Assembly: GCA_034509735.1 (NCBI GenBank)
Contig: JACGWO010000002.1
Coordinates: forward strand, 44,285,702 to 44,349,701
Source of the DNA: Sesamum alatum
Lineage: Eukaryota > Streptophyta > Magnoliopsida > Lamiales > Pedaliaceae
DNA length: 64,000 nt
Direction: 5' to 3'
Position numbers and translations under genes: made by a program. The notes under the pieces were generated by a model that saw nothing but the letters and a program-made list of their open reading frames with translations, did no database searches and was not told the DNA's origin. Positions 24,692-37,130 of this stretch are shown one piece after another (within the stretch, counting starts at the first letter, position 1; each line of letters begins with the position of its first letter).

Positions 24692-25259
24692 ATGATTCCC
24701 GTGTCTTCAAAGGTTAGCAGTTCTCAGCAACTGAGAAACACGTGCCGCCAATTCATGAAATTCTGCAATATACATTCTTCAAATAGAAGTTCCACGGAGT
24801 GCTTCTAGCCAACTTCCTCTCTTTTTGGTTGCTCTTGTAGGTGAAGTAAAGAGAAACTTTCCACAGACATGATGTCCCTCTTGCCGGAATTGTATATTTG
24901 GTCTCACAATATTAAGGATATTGCACAATCGGTACTCTGCTTTATGGAAATTGCACTATTACCATGGAAATGGAATAGTCTATACAGACTAAAATAAGAA
25001 AATTCAAGTGGAGTACTGAATTTATCTTACTAATTATAGCATTACTTATATTTGTATGACCATAAAAGTGCATCAACCATAAGCCTAAACATCAGTGGAT
25101 CTTCGTCTAGCCTCTAAGTGGCAGAATGCAAATATAATAAGAGGTTTTCGGTTATAATTCTGGTGTCAAATTTATTCAAAAACATATAGAAAACAATGAA
25201 GAAAAATAAGAAAAGCTTCTACATTATTTTCAGCTAGCCCACCCACAAGTTACATCATC
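24692..25259. other. Convergent intergenic spacer
   Basis: Holds the 3' UTRs of the SKA2-like gene (+) and P450 copy A (-). No other gene seen. Confidence 0.55.
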
Positions 25260-27685
25260 TCACAGCTTCTTAACCATAATCTGAACTCCATGCTTTGGCT
25301 CTATAATAAACTTCATAAGTGGTGAGTGAACATAATTAGGAGACAATGTGAAGGAGAAATTGGTAAGAATAAGAGCCATCAGCAACTTGAGCTCAACCAT
25401 CGCCAGGTGCTGTCCAACGCAAACCCGCTGTCCGAACCCAAATGGTATGTATGAGTTCGGGTTCTTGCATGCACCCCCGATCCCATTTTCAAACCTTTGT
25501 GGTTTAAATTCGAGTGCATCTGCACCCCAAAGGGCGGTGTCAGTGTGCAATGCCGTCATAATAGTCCATACGTTTACGCCCTTGGGCACCCAAATGTTAC
25601 CTATCTTCATATCTTTAAAAGCCTCCCTTGCCAGGATAGGGGTTGGAGGGTAAAGGCGCATCGTTTCTTGAATCACCATATGCAACTGCAAAAAAGATCA
25701 ATAGTGACATTCAGTCGTTATGGGGATTGCCTGCTGATAGAACTGGTGATCATGTGGGCAGGAGAGTGCATATTTAAATGTTTGAGTTTTATATACCTGT
25801 TTCATCTTACGAAGCATGTCTATATCTGGGATTTGACCCTGACAAACTTCCTCAACCTCATCTCTCACGCGTGTTTGCCATTCTGGGTTCGAAGCCAGCA
25901 ACATGAGACACCAAGAAGCCGACACAGCAGAAGTCTCGAATCCAGCTAAATAGATGTTTCTGCAGTTATCAACGATGAACTGATCGATTGCAGCTGAGGT
26001 AGAATAGTTACTCTTTGCACCTTCTAGAAGTGACTGGAGCAAATCCTTCTCGTATCCTGCTTGTTGCCTTTCCTTCACTACCTTCAAGATCAATGCACTG
26101 ATTTCCTTATCTAGTCGCCATAGTTGCCTGTTTCTCTTCGTAGGAAGAAGCCTGTTGCACAATCACATACAGATATATATATATATATATATATATCAAC
26201 TAATTTAAACAACCTTTTTCAACTGTATTTGCAGTTTACTCAAGCAACACTACTCATTACCTTAATCCTGGAATGGCTATAGCTAAAAATGCCCTTTTGG
26301 ACAAAATCCCTCGGAGAGCATCGAACTTGAAGAAAATCTCTTGCCCTTTGGAATAGCTACTACCAAAACAAGCTCTGGATATTATGTCCCCGGAAAATCT
26401 CTTCATATAGTGATCCACACCGATTTCCACAACTCCACCTTCTTGTCCCTCAACTTTATGCTTCCATGAATTTACTAGCGCGACACCCGACTCAGTAATT
26501 ATGCTCATCATACCCTACAGATATCATGAACGAATGTTATTCTGCGATCATTCTTAGAAGCTCTAAATTTCGAGCTAGTCACAATTCTTTATTGGTTGGA
26601 TTAATCCATGTAAGGATCGATCCATTGCATATAAATTGGTGTGATTGTTAAGGACTCTTGGTAGGGAGAGCTAAAATGCATAAAAACTCCTGCTTACATG
26701 AGTACTCCATAATACTCAACGTGGGCCGAGTATCATAACTTGCAATTAGGATCATAACAATTCATCACACTCCATAGTTCCAACTTGGGACGTGCACATA
26801 TGCAATAAAGTATTATTTATATGTATTATAATTTGTAAAAAGATTATTTTTCATGTATTTTTTTTATTATATGTAAGTGTGAATAAAAAATAGACATTAT
26901 TTCATATACACATCCAAAAGAATAGGTTGGGTTTGAGTCTGACCTCGACCTGAAATACTAAAACTCAAACCAGTCTAAATAAGACGGATCCGCGTCAAAG
27001 TCCAGATCTACCACAGACCCCTTTCATTCCAAATTCAATCATAATAAAAAATACAGCAAGAAAAGTACATATATAGATGTACCTTGACTTTGTCCATGAA
27101 CAATTCCGGAGCTATAATCTTCCTCTGCCGTGCCCAAATGGATCCATTTGACGGCACGATTCCACTTCCGAGTAAGGGCCCGAGTTCTTTCTGCTGATAC
27201 GAAGGTCTGCCCAAGTCCTGTGACGTACCAGTCGTTATCTCTTTCACCATGTCAGGATCGTTCACATACAATACTTGCATCTTCCCCAAAGAAAACACAT
27301 ACAACGGACCTGTAAACTCGACACATAATCACAACACGCACCTCAGTGTTGTGCTGAATACCAAGGAAACCGTAAATTAACCATTTATACATATATATTC
27401 TAATGCATACGTACCGTATTGCTGCCTCCATTGCTCAGCAAAGGGAAAAACAACGGCGGCGTTGTGGATGAGCGGGGGATGAGGGTGGCTGACGGTGGCC
27501 TTCTCGGCTGCGTCCCGAGATTTCTTGACGTCCAGTATGTTTCCGAGGAGGATTTTGGGAGGAGGGCCGTCGATGCCTTGCTGCCTCAAGATCTTGCGGA
27601 TTTTTGCAGGTTTAACGATCATGGAGAAGTAGAGGTGGAGGAGTAAGAATGCCAGAACAAGAACTGCAACTGTGGAGAAAAGCAT
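25260..27685 (-). CDS. Cytochrome P450, CYP714-type (copy A), intact
   Basis: Five exons: 27685-27415, 27309-27083, 26514-26261, 26151-25797 and 25685-25260, giving about 510 aa. A membrane anchor (VAVLVLAFLLLHLYF) is followed by the proline hinge GPPP. The I-helix oxygen motif is AGFETS (about 320-325). ETMR (376-379) is the ExxR motif, PQRF lies at 431-434, and the haem loop FGFGQRVCVG has its Cys at about 458. Sequence around DNCRNIYLAG and YVHSPLMKFIIEPKHGV places it in the CYP72 clan, closest to CYP714. Known CYP714 members modify gibberellins or oxidise triterpenoids; the substrate here is unknown. An ER-bound monooxygenase is expected. TATATAATAG about 70 bp upstream is a likely TATA box. 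Intron 3 has a TA microsatellite also found in copy C. Confidence 0.9.
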
Positions 27686-27712
27686 TTTTGCAACGTGCTG
27701 AATCTGTTGAGG

Positions 27713-27763
27713 ATCAAATGCTTGTGGTTGTGGCTAGTGTAGTACTTCTTGCTATTATATAGA
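27713..27763 (-). promoter_or_regulatory. Copy A core promoter and conserved leader
   Basis: A TATA-like TATATAATAG (about 27752-27762) lies roughly 70 bp upstream of the ATG. The leader stretch AGCCACAACCACAAGCATTT is also present, unchanged, upstream of copy C (58817-58836), so this core promoter was duplicated with the gene. Confidence 0.6.
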
Positions 27764-28549
27764 GAGGAAAATTCTTATCCTGGTTCGGTTAAGTGCCATG
27801 ATATATTTGCTATATGATTGGTCATTTTTGTCGAACTGTACTCAAATCATACGATAAATGTATTATACTTATCATATGACTGGTTCAAGTTTGACCAAGA
27901 TGGGTCCAAACTAAAATATAAGCACCGAGATGGAATAACATGTTGGATTGGATTCACTTTGGTATTTTTATTTTATTCACGTATACATAATTAGGACTAT
28001 GAAGATTATGTTATCAAAAGATTTATACAGGTAGCTTATGTATGTGAAACGAAATAAAAAATGTAATAGGAAATCCAAGTCGGTAATATGTATCCGTATA
28101 GAGTTAGAATTTTTTTAATTTATTAGAAATTTTGTTAAATCTTTTACTATGTTCGAGATATTTACATGTCACATATATATATATATATTTTTAATAAAAT
28201 AGATGATGTAATTCACGAAATCATAAATTTAACATATTTTGTTTAGTTTCAGGAGTTCATAAATTTTTATTATTACCAAAATTTAAATTTTATATTTATT
28301 TTATGTATAGAAAATAGGTGAAAATAATATTAATTAATTTGTGGACATAATATATATATATATGGAATTAAATGCGCAATAAAAGACTTGGACATGAATT
28401 CAAACCTTATCTATAATTGACATGGTGTGTTTTTGTTCCAAGGCTGCAAGTTTTGATTCATCATAGACACCAATTTAGATGTCAATTTCATAAATAAACT
28501 GCGTCTCTTTTTATACACTGGAAAACATGACATGCACGTGTAGAAATAT

Positions 28550-29750
28550 ATTTCAGTATCAACTTGTTTATATTGTTAAGACATTATTTACATGTTTTAT
28601 TAGCTTCAAATTTTTGATATATTATTGTATAAAATTTTATTTTTTAGCTTCATATTGCATAAAAGTTGTTGCACAACTCTTATGCTATTAATATAACAGA
28701 AACAATAGGTGTAAAGTAGAACAATCAGGACTATCTAATACTAAAAAAATAAAGTGCTAAGAGATTCATTCAATGGTTGAATTTTCATAAGCAATTTCAA
28801 TTTAATAATATTCTATTCATATATCAATTTTTATTCTCTTTAGTATTCACGCTTTTTAAACTTTTTAAATTATTTTATAAATTTATTACTGGAAAAATAT
28901 ATTAATATCATTGGTTAATTTATTTATCATCTTTTATTTTCTAATTTCAACATAATTAACTCATTTTTTTATTTATTATTTTATTGTACTAAGTTTATTC
29001 TCAAAATTAATTTATTAATTTTCTTAATATGAAAATGTAGTTGTACTAATGTGTTAGTATACATTATTTTAAACCTTATACTTTTAATTGTTATTGTGTT
29101 AATATTTACTCATCATTTGACTTTTCTTATTTTCATAAGGGGAAATAACATTTTTTTCAGTCTATAACATAGGTTCTTTCCATTTTAATTTGGTCTGTTA
29201 GTTTTGGGATTCTCACTTTTGATCCCGTAAATATTAAAAAGTAGCAATTTTGGTCTCATAATACATTTTCCTCTGGATATTCAAAAGAAAATGCCATGTA
29301 TGGGGTTAAGGTATCCAAATTTATGCTATTAATAGCATATTTTCAGTATCCAACTTTTAAATATTGTCAAAGTATTATTTACATACTTTATTACCTTCTA
29401 AATTTTGAAATATTATTGTATAAAATTTTAATTTTTGCCTTCATATTGCAACTTTTAATTCTATATATTTTTAGTTTAACTTCTTAATCTTATTTTATAT
29501 GTACCTCTTGGTATAATCTATTTCTTTATTCAATAATATATTATGTTACAGCTTAAATTTTTATGTCACGTTCGTTGTTGTAATACTTTTATTCTATTAA
29601 TTAATATAAAAACTAATAGATGTAAAAGTAAAGCATTTAGGGTCATCTAATACTAAAAAAAATTAAGTACTAAGAGTATCACTCAATAGTTGATTTTTCC
29701 TAAGCAATTTCAATTTATAATATCATATTCATATATCAAAATTTTAATTC
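28550..29750. repeat. Pair of diverged direct repeats about 0.8-0.9 kb apart
   Basis: The run 28555-28830 (AGTATCAACTTG, ATTATTGTATAAAATTTTA, CTAATACTAAAAAAA, GCAATTTCAATTTA) is repeated in the same order at 29345-29745 with many substitutions and indels. They could be remnants of long terminal repeats or of a duplicated transposon; no termini or coding sequence were found. Confidence 0.55.
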
Positions 29751-30541
29751 ATAATTAAATTTTAAAATTTATTCGTTATTATATATATATAATTAAGTTT
29801 AGATTAGTATTTTATATATTATTCACATGTTGTTTATTTTAAATTTTAATGTGTCACAGTAAATTAAAATTTTCGTAAAATAATTAAGATTTCTTCTAGC
29901 AAAGTAATTGTGTTGAAATACTATTGGCATAGATTTTTTTAGTTGAATATATTATTCATCCTGTAAGTAGTTTAGAGCAATCAAGACTCTTAAATATTTT
30001 TCTTATAAAATTTTATTTTTTTAATAACTAATTATATAATATAATTTTATGTGAATGTCATTAAAATTTAATGCGTGACATGTCTGTGTAACTGGATTCA
30101 TTCATGATTCATAATTAGAAGCAGGTTATTAAAATTCTATATAATTGAATTCATTCATGATTCCCGATTAGGTTTCAGATTTGTTTATCCTAAATTTATA
30201 TGGAGGAGGTTTAGAATATTTAGAATTCTAAATTATTTAAATATTCCAGAATCTGTAATATAATAATTAATAATATCTAAATGTGGGTATATTTATCTTT
30301 TTACAATAGGGAACAAACAACTTGAGTATTCACATGTTTATATAGAGTATAGATAAATTATATTAATTACGTAATATACTAAATAAAAATAAAATAATAT
30401 GTTTTTACTATTTTAGCATTATACTTTCATTTTTCCATTCAAAATTGAACGAAAATAAAATTGAACTCTAGGAGAATCCTTTCTACATAAAATTTTACTT
30501 TTCCTCAATTTATTCTCCGTAACTAAACATGAAACAACTAA

Positions 30542-30680
30542 TGATCTCTTGGCCTAGTGGTTAAGGTTGAGGTCCCATGACCTTAGACGTCATGGGTTCG
30601 AACCCCACTAATGTGTGGGATGATAGTCTAATGAACAATAGAATTGTTTGTATACTGTAATAGTAATGAGTTGTTTAAAT
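30542..30680 (+). mobile_element. tRNA-derived SINE
   Basis: A box TGGCCTAGTGG (30550-30560) and B box GGGTTCGAACCCC (30594-30606) are spaced as in RNA polymerase III tRNA promoters. The anticodon region does not fold into a normal tRNA and the body continues into AT-rich sequence, so this is a SINE head and not a tRNA gene. Ends and TSD are uncertain. Confidence 0.7.
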
Positions 30681-31143
30681 TTAATTTATGTTATATCGTA
30701 TTATTGATCAATGTATAATTTGACATGACTGATTATAATCGATTTAGTTCAATTAATAATATTTATCGCTTTCACTTCAAATAAAAAACTGAGAATTTTG
30801 ACGAAGAAACTCATTGACGGGAATTGACTTTGATTTGATTATGTTGAGCAGTTGAGGTATAACGAAGCTACTCATTTTCTAATTAATTGAAAATACAAAT
30901 AAGTAATTGTTCTATAATCTTACTAATTAAAATTCAACTATTTTTCCATACTTATATCTTAGTTCCCATATTTTCCTACTTACCATGAGTTGTATATATA
31001 ATATAATTCTCATTAAAAATGTTTCATTAATCGGTATTGCAGTAGAAGTATCTATACCTATATCTATATTAATATAAAAAAGAGATCAACTTTTTAATCA
31101 CAGCCAACAGATTGTGACACAATTACATTAATTTTTTTGTTGC

Positions 31144-31925
31144 GTCAATAATATTCTTAAGATAGATTTTTTTTTTTAATGTGATGTATTGATTTATATA
31201 TTTTATTCTTATATATAGGCACACAAGAACAACGTGTCAAACACGCTATTACCTACAAATTGAGCGTCAGTAATATCCTTAATATAGATTTTCTTTTTTT
31301 TTTTTTTAAATATGATGTGCTGATTTATATATTTTATATTTATATATAAGCACACAAAAACAACGTGCCAAACACGTGATTACCTACAAATTAAGTGTCG
31401 ATAATATGGGGGAAAAGAAACTCTCGTATAAAAGTTTCGTCCCTATTCTTTGTCATTCTTTTTCTCTCAAAACGAGGCTCTCTCTCTTTTGTCCTCTAAA
31501 AGAGACTATGAGGCTCTGTCTCTTCTACCATCTAACAGAGACTAAGAGGCTCTCTCTCTTTTGCCCTCTAACAGAGATTAAGAGGCTCTCTCTCCTTTGC
31601 CTTTAGAGAATCCACGAGGCTCTCTCTACAAAGCATCGTCTCTCTCTACAAAGCATCATCTACGCGCCATCTTAGAAGAAATACACGAAGCTATCTAAAA
31701 AGAGAGTTTGTCGCACGTGGGAATCTTTTACCCCTACTCTTTATAAAATTCACTGATTCTTGATGAAAATGGAGGACAATTCCTGCACTGTATGGTCGAA
31801 CTTATAAAATTCACCCCACATCAGTCGATAATATTCTTAATATTTTATTTATTAAATTTTTATATATAAATACACAAAAACAACGTGCCAAACACGTGAT
31901 TACCTACAAATTGAGTGTCGGCAAC
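31144..31925. repeat. Three copies of a ~100-130-bp repeat, with a TCT-rich minisatellite between
   Basis: Each copy ends with a segment like ACAACGTGCCAAACACG followed by ATTACCTACAAATT; copies end near 31265, 31395 and 31920. The first two are tandem. Between copies two and three, 31475-31640 carries about four imperfect ~40-bp units built on GAGGCTCTCTCTCTTTTGCC. This is probably an unclassified transposon. Confidence 0.6.
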
Positions 31926-32450
31926 GGCAGGACCGGCTTGCGATGGACCCCAAGAGGTGGTCTCAAATTGAACAGACTAGAGTCTGTTAATTCATAAGCC
32001 AACAAAACTGTCATTCATGCCTCTCGGATATTATATACTCCACATACATGAAAATGTTAATACCCATTTCCAAGGAAAATTTAAATAAAAAATGCATAAA
32101 AAAATAATTTATGATAAATAATTTAAAAAAAATGCCAATGTTTTTTTTTTTTTTTAAACTTAAGGGCCATTTACTCTTGTGCATGGGATAAATAATTTAT
32201 AGGGGTCAATTGAATAAAATGTGATATATGATATATTGATAGTCTTTTTCTAATATTTATTTGATTGAATAAAATGTGGGATATGGACGGTCGCAATATC
32301 CAGGATCGAATAAATTGTCAAGCCTTATCCAAGATATGATGGATTACTAATTGACTGACAACCGTCATTTCTTATAATAAACCATAGATAAGGGTGGATT
32401 GGAGGCATAATCCACCCTTATTCGGTCTTGGAAACGGTCCCTTCTCTAAA

Positions 32451-32655
32451 ATTTTAACCAATTATTCATAAACTTCGAATCGATTAATAGAATTTTAATA
32501 TTTTTGTACTTATTATATAATCAATATTTTTTGTATTTTCCTTGAAGAATAACTTGTATAAAATAATTTTAACCAATTATTCATAAATTTGGAATCGATT
32601 AATAGAATTTTAATGTTCTTGTACTTATTATATAATCAATATTTTTGTATTTTTT
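32451..32655. repeat. Tandem duplication, period 115 bp
   Basis: ATTTTAACCAATTATTCATA starts at 32451 and again at 32566, and the following ~88 bp match with a few changes (CTTCGAATC against TTTGGAATC, AATATTTTT against AATGTTCTT). Confidence 0.8.
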
Positions 32656-33000
32656 ACATTGTAAGGTCGTCGATATACAAATTTGCCGGGTTATACTGTG
32701 AAAGGGAAAAAAACAAATAATTAATTAATCATGTGTTCTAAATATATATATTTATAATACAAAAACATTGACATATTTAACAAAAAAAATTTCTTATCAA
32801 TATACACGATAAAAACAATAATTTTTTATTGAATTGACGGTTTTTAGGGGGTGAAATTTTTGATAAATTGATCTAAACCGACCAAATTAATCAAATTTAA
32901 TCAAATTTTTGGTTTTTTTACTGAATATCGAACCTACCTAATATCTTTTTGGTAATTTCAGACATTAATTATGATTTAAGAGTCAAGTGTCAAGATACAT

Positions 33001-33244
33001 GGGATAAATGCAATTTACCGCCATGTAATATAAGAAATGAGCAAAAAATCCCCTATAAAAAAATAATTAGCAAATTACCCTCTGTGATATTAAAATAAAG
33101 CAAATTATCCCCTTGTGTTTTCCCTTGATAGGGGGTAATTTACTTCATTTCTCAAAACACAGGGAGGTAATTTACTAATTATTTTTTCAGAGGAAATTTT
33201 TTGCTAATTTATTATATCACATGGGATAAACTGCATTTATCCCC
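33001..33244. mobile_element. Mutator-type MITE, 244 bp, 9-bp TSD
   Basis: Left end GGGATAAATGCAATTTACC pairs with the right end (complement GGGGATAAATGCAGTTTATC). The perfect 9-bp direct repeat AAGATACAT flanks it (32992-33000 and 33245-33253). It is non-coding and hairpin-forming. The terminal sequence GGGATAAATGCAA is close to that of the 17.3-kb element, suggesting one transposase family. Confidence 0.88.
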
Positions 33245-34989
33245 AAGATATACATACACCGTTGAACCATTGTACTTTATTTTTATTTGGTCTATCCTTT
33301 GAATTATACATACTAAAAACTGTGGCACGTAGTAGCTGCGCGCATAATTTTTATTGAAACTCATAATTTCTTGTTATACATTAAAATTTATCACTTCTTT
33401 ACAACTTCATATACAAAAACTCTTTGATAACTTTTTTCTAATGCATTAATTATCAATATATATTTTACTCAAATTAATTTAACAATCAAAACTTTGTACA
33501 ATATATGGTATATTGATAGCAATTATTATATATACATGCATCACAAATACTAATTAATATTATTTCTATTTCAATTAATAATAAATTTAAACAAAATGGG
33601 AGTAAATTTAATTTTTTAGTACATGTAATTGTATGGAATTATTTTTCTAAATGAACTTAATTGGATAGTTAATTCAATTATATGAGTTGGGAAGTTGAAG
33701 GGCATTTTTGGTATTATAATAATTTAGTGTAGCGGTATAAAAACTACCATTTTGTGTCTGTAAGACCCCTTCTCTTTATAATAGTATAGATGATGATGCA
33801 TGTCACAACAATTAACAGTGCGAGGTTTGATTCTTTTGACATTTTTCAAGCACCCAAAAGATTTTCCAAGTTGCAGCTCTTCATTTTTATTTTGTCATCT
33901 TTACGACCTTTTTTTTCCGTCAAAATTACTTTTTTACAATATCGTTCAGTAAATATGGACGTATAAAAAAACTCATCAATATATATATATATAATTATGT
34001 AGAATTAGAAAATATTTAAAAAAAAGATTAAAAGAAAAAAGAAAAACTATAGTGAAAGTATATTCATTTTGATCTAATATATTTTGTGGTAAATGATCAT
34101 ATAAGTTTATCTTTTTTTGTCATTTAGTTTTATGACATATAGGGTTGAAAAACAAATTAAATTACTCAATTGAAATCGATTGACAAAAGTTCGTTTGAAT
34201 TTAATTTGTTAAACTTACAAACCAAACTTGCACAAAATTTTTGGTCGATAAGCTTTCAAACTCAATTCAAACTCGATTTGATTGATACAAAAATAATGAA
34301 TGAATTTAAAAATATCAAATTATTCGAGTTCGATTCATGTTTGATCCAATTAAAACTCGATTGCATTAATAATCAAACCCAAATTTTCAAGCTCAATAAT
34401 TCTTCATACAAACTTGAACAATCATGTGTTTGATTCGAGTCGAATCATTTACAGCACTAATGACAAATACTCACCATTACGGTTTCTATGGCTGTTGATG
34501 AGCTCCGCATAGCAAAGTTAGTGTGCTTGGTCTTAGACGGATCCAAGGTCTAGGAGGGGCCTTGGCACCCTCAAGCACAAGTAATGTGTACATATGAGGG
34601 GTAAATTATGATCGATTATTTTACGATTTAACATAATTATAATAAATCTCATTGTTTGAGTTAAATGTAAGGGATAATCACACTTCCCTTTCTTGAGGTT
34701 TGGTGTAATTATATGTAAATCTTTCATAGTTTGAGAAATTACACCTAATACTCTTATTTTTATTTTCATCCAACAAATAGATCCTTCAATTAATAAAATT
34801 GATAAAATTTGTTGATATCAGCAGAAAAATTGAATGAAAATCCATTTGTATCATTGGTTGACTTATTACAAGTCAAATATATATATATATATATATTATC
34901 AAACTACTCTTAAACATTTCACACACTTATGCATGTGAGTTTGTTCTTATAATTAAATTAAATCATAAGAGTAAATAGTGTAATATATG

Positions 34990-35214
34990 TAATATATTTA
35001 AATTGTTTGCACCATGAAAAAATTGTTTGCACAACTAAGAGTCATGATAAAATCATTTGCCATGACCTTTAGCCATGACAAATGTTTTAGTCACCCTATA
35101 GCCAAAATCACGATCGACAATCGTTGCATGACAATGATCAATAACTATTTACTATAGCTATTTATTGTTAAATATGACAACTAGCCATGGTTAAATATTG
35201 TATTTTTTGTAGTG
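34990..35214. mobile_element. CACTA-type terminus with GCCATGG-like subterminal repeats
   Basis: The run ends TTTTTTGTAGTG at 35203-35214, the inverted form of CACTACAAAAAA. It is preceded by several copies of AGCCATG or CCATGGTTA-like motifs. A matching other end was not found, so this is probably a fragment. Confidence 0.5.
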
Positions 35215-35682
35215 GTACTAAATATCAAACCAAATTTTTGGTTCAGTATTCGGTATTGAAACTGGTATATCGTATCAAATACAAATTTTTTTTAACAAAC
35301 ACATATTATAATTATATATAAAAATGTAATTACAAATAAATAAGTAGATATATATAATAAATAAAAAACTATAAACAAAATGTAGGATTTTCATTCAAAT
35401 TAAAAACCGATTAATTTGGTAAAAATCCAAGCCGAACCGAATTTTGTTTGATTTTTACCTAATCGAACTGAAGGGAACAATTTGCTTCTATGTTAATATG
35501 GAAATTAGGAGCCAATTGAGAGAAGATACCGCAGCTTAATGTTGATGATTATCATGGAAATGGAAGAGTCTAAAATTGAGAAATTTCAAATGGAGTACTG
35601 CATATTTATCGAAAACGTATAGAAAACAATAAAGAAGAGAAGAAGAGCTTCTATAGTTTTTTCACCCACAAGTTACAACATC

Positions 35683-37130
35683 TCACAGCTTCGTGACCAT
35701 AATCTGAACTCCATGCTTCGGCTTTATAATAATCTTCAGAACTGGTGAGTGAACATAATTAGGAGAGAATGTGAATGAGAAATTGGTCAGAATAAGAGCC
35801 ATCAGCAACTTGCGCTCAGCCATCGACAGGTGCTGTCCAACGCAAACCCGTTGTCCGAACCCAAATGGCATGTATGAGTTCGGGCTCTTGCATGCACCCG
35901 CGATCCCATTTTCAAACCTTTGTGGTTTAAATTCTAGTGCATCTGCACCCCAAAGGGTCGTGTCAGTGTGCAATGCCGTCACCACAGTCCATACGTTTAC
36001 GCCCTTGGGCACTCGAATGTTACCTATCTTCATGTTTTTGTACGCTTCCCTTGCTAGGGTAGGGGCTGAAGGGTAAAGGCGCATCGTTTCTTGAATCACC
36101 ATATGCAACTGCAAAAAAGATCAATAGTGACATTCAGTCGTTTGGGCGGATTGCCTGCGGATAGAACTGGTGATCGTGTGGGCAAGAGAGTGCATATTTA
36201 AATGTTTGAGTTGTATATACCTGTTTCATCTTACGAAGCATGTCTGTATCTGGTATTTGACCCTGACAAACTTCCTCAACCTCATCTCTCACGCGAGTTT
36301 GCCATTCCGGGTTGGAAGCCAACAACATGAGACACCAAGAAGCCGACACAGCAGAAGTCTCGAATCCAGCTAAATAGATGTTTCTGCAGTTATCAACGAT
36401 GAACTGATCGACTGCAGCCGAGGTAGAATAATTACTCTTTGCACCTTCTACAAGTGACTGGAGCAGATCCCTCTCGTATCCTGCTTGTCGCCTTTCCTTG
36501 ACTACCTTCAAGATCAATGCACTGATTTCCTTCTCTAGTCCCCATATTTGCCTGTTTCTCTTTGTAGGAAGATGCCTGTTGCACAATCACATATATATCA
36601 ACTAATTAAGACAACCTTTTGTTTAATTGTATATTACTCAAGCAGTACTTATCATTACCTTAATCCTGGAATGCCTAAAGCTGAAAATGTCCTTTTCGAC
36701 ATAATTTCTTGGAGAGCACCGAACTTGAAGAAAATCTCTTGCCCTTTGGAATAGCTACTACCGAGATATTATGTCCCCGGAAAATCTCTTCATATAGTGA
36801 TCCACACCTATTTCCACAACTTCACCTTCTTGACTCACTTTATTATGTTTCCAGGAATTTACAAGCGCGACACCCGACTCAATAATTATGCTCATCATAC
36901 CCTACATCATGAATAGTGTTATTGTGTGATCATGTTGATTTATCATGGGGATCATTCTTAGAAACTCTTGGTAGGAAGAGCTGAAAGTCGAAAGACCCCG
37001 GCCCACATGAGTACTCCAGAATACTCGATGTGGGATGAGTTTCATAACATTTCATCACTCTCCACACTTTGTCCATGAACAATTCAGGAGCTATAATCTT
37101 CCTCTGCCGTGCCCAAATGGATCCATTCAC
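35683..37130 (-). pseudogene. Cytochrome P450, CYP714-type (copy B), truncated pseudogene
   Basis: Homologous to copy A in the same orientation. Exon 5 (36108-35683) and exon 4 (36575-36221) are in frame with intact AGFETS, ETMR and the haem loop FGFGQRVCVG. Exon 3 (36901-36659) has lost 11 bp where copy A encodes RACFG, giving a frameshift and TAG codons. Of exon 2 only the 3' end remains (about 37128-37070, NGSIWARQRK) and the donor site sequence is changed; exon 1 and the promoter are absent. Intron 2 is reduced to about 170 bp but is still alignable with copy A. No full enzyme can be made. A partial transcript from exons 4-5 is conceivable but unsupported. Confidence 0.92.

Larger units (their letters stand above)
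27770..31960. other. Transposon-rich, AT-rich spacer upstream of copy A
   Basis: No gene recognised. It contains diverged direct repeats (28550-28830 and 29340-29750), a SINE (30542-30680), repeated units around 31.1-31.9 kb and a short minisatellite (31475-31640). Sequence resembling the upstream region of copy C reappears only beyond about 31.96 kb, so most of this interval may be inserted DNA. Confidence 0.5.
31960..35682. other. Intergenic region between P450 copies A and B
   Basis: About 3.7 kb without a gene. Contents: sequence similar to the copy C upstream region (32025-32300), a 115-bp tandem duplication (32451-32655), a 244-bp Mutator MITE (33001-33244), a relic of the 4.16-kb MITE family near 34670, and a CACTA-type terminus at 35203-35214. 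The remainder is AT-rich. Confidence 0.55.

Noticed and set aside
30542..30620. tRNA gene
   Set aside because: A and B boxes are present but no cloverleaf with acceptor stem pairing was found; a SINE fits better.
31072..33790. Helitron-like element between TCTATATTAATATAAAAAAG and CTCTTTATAATAGTATAG
   Set aside because: The ends look partly inverted, but no CTRR 3' hairpin, Rep/helicase piece or A-T insertion site could be shown.
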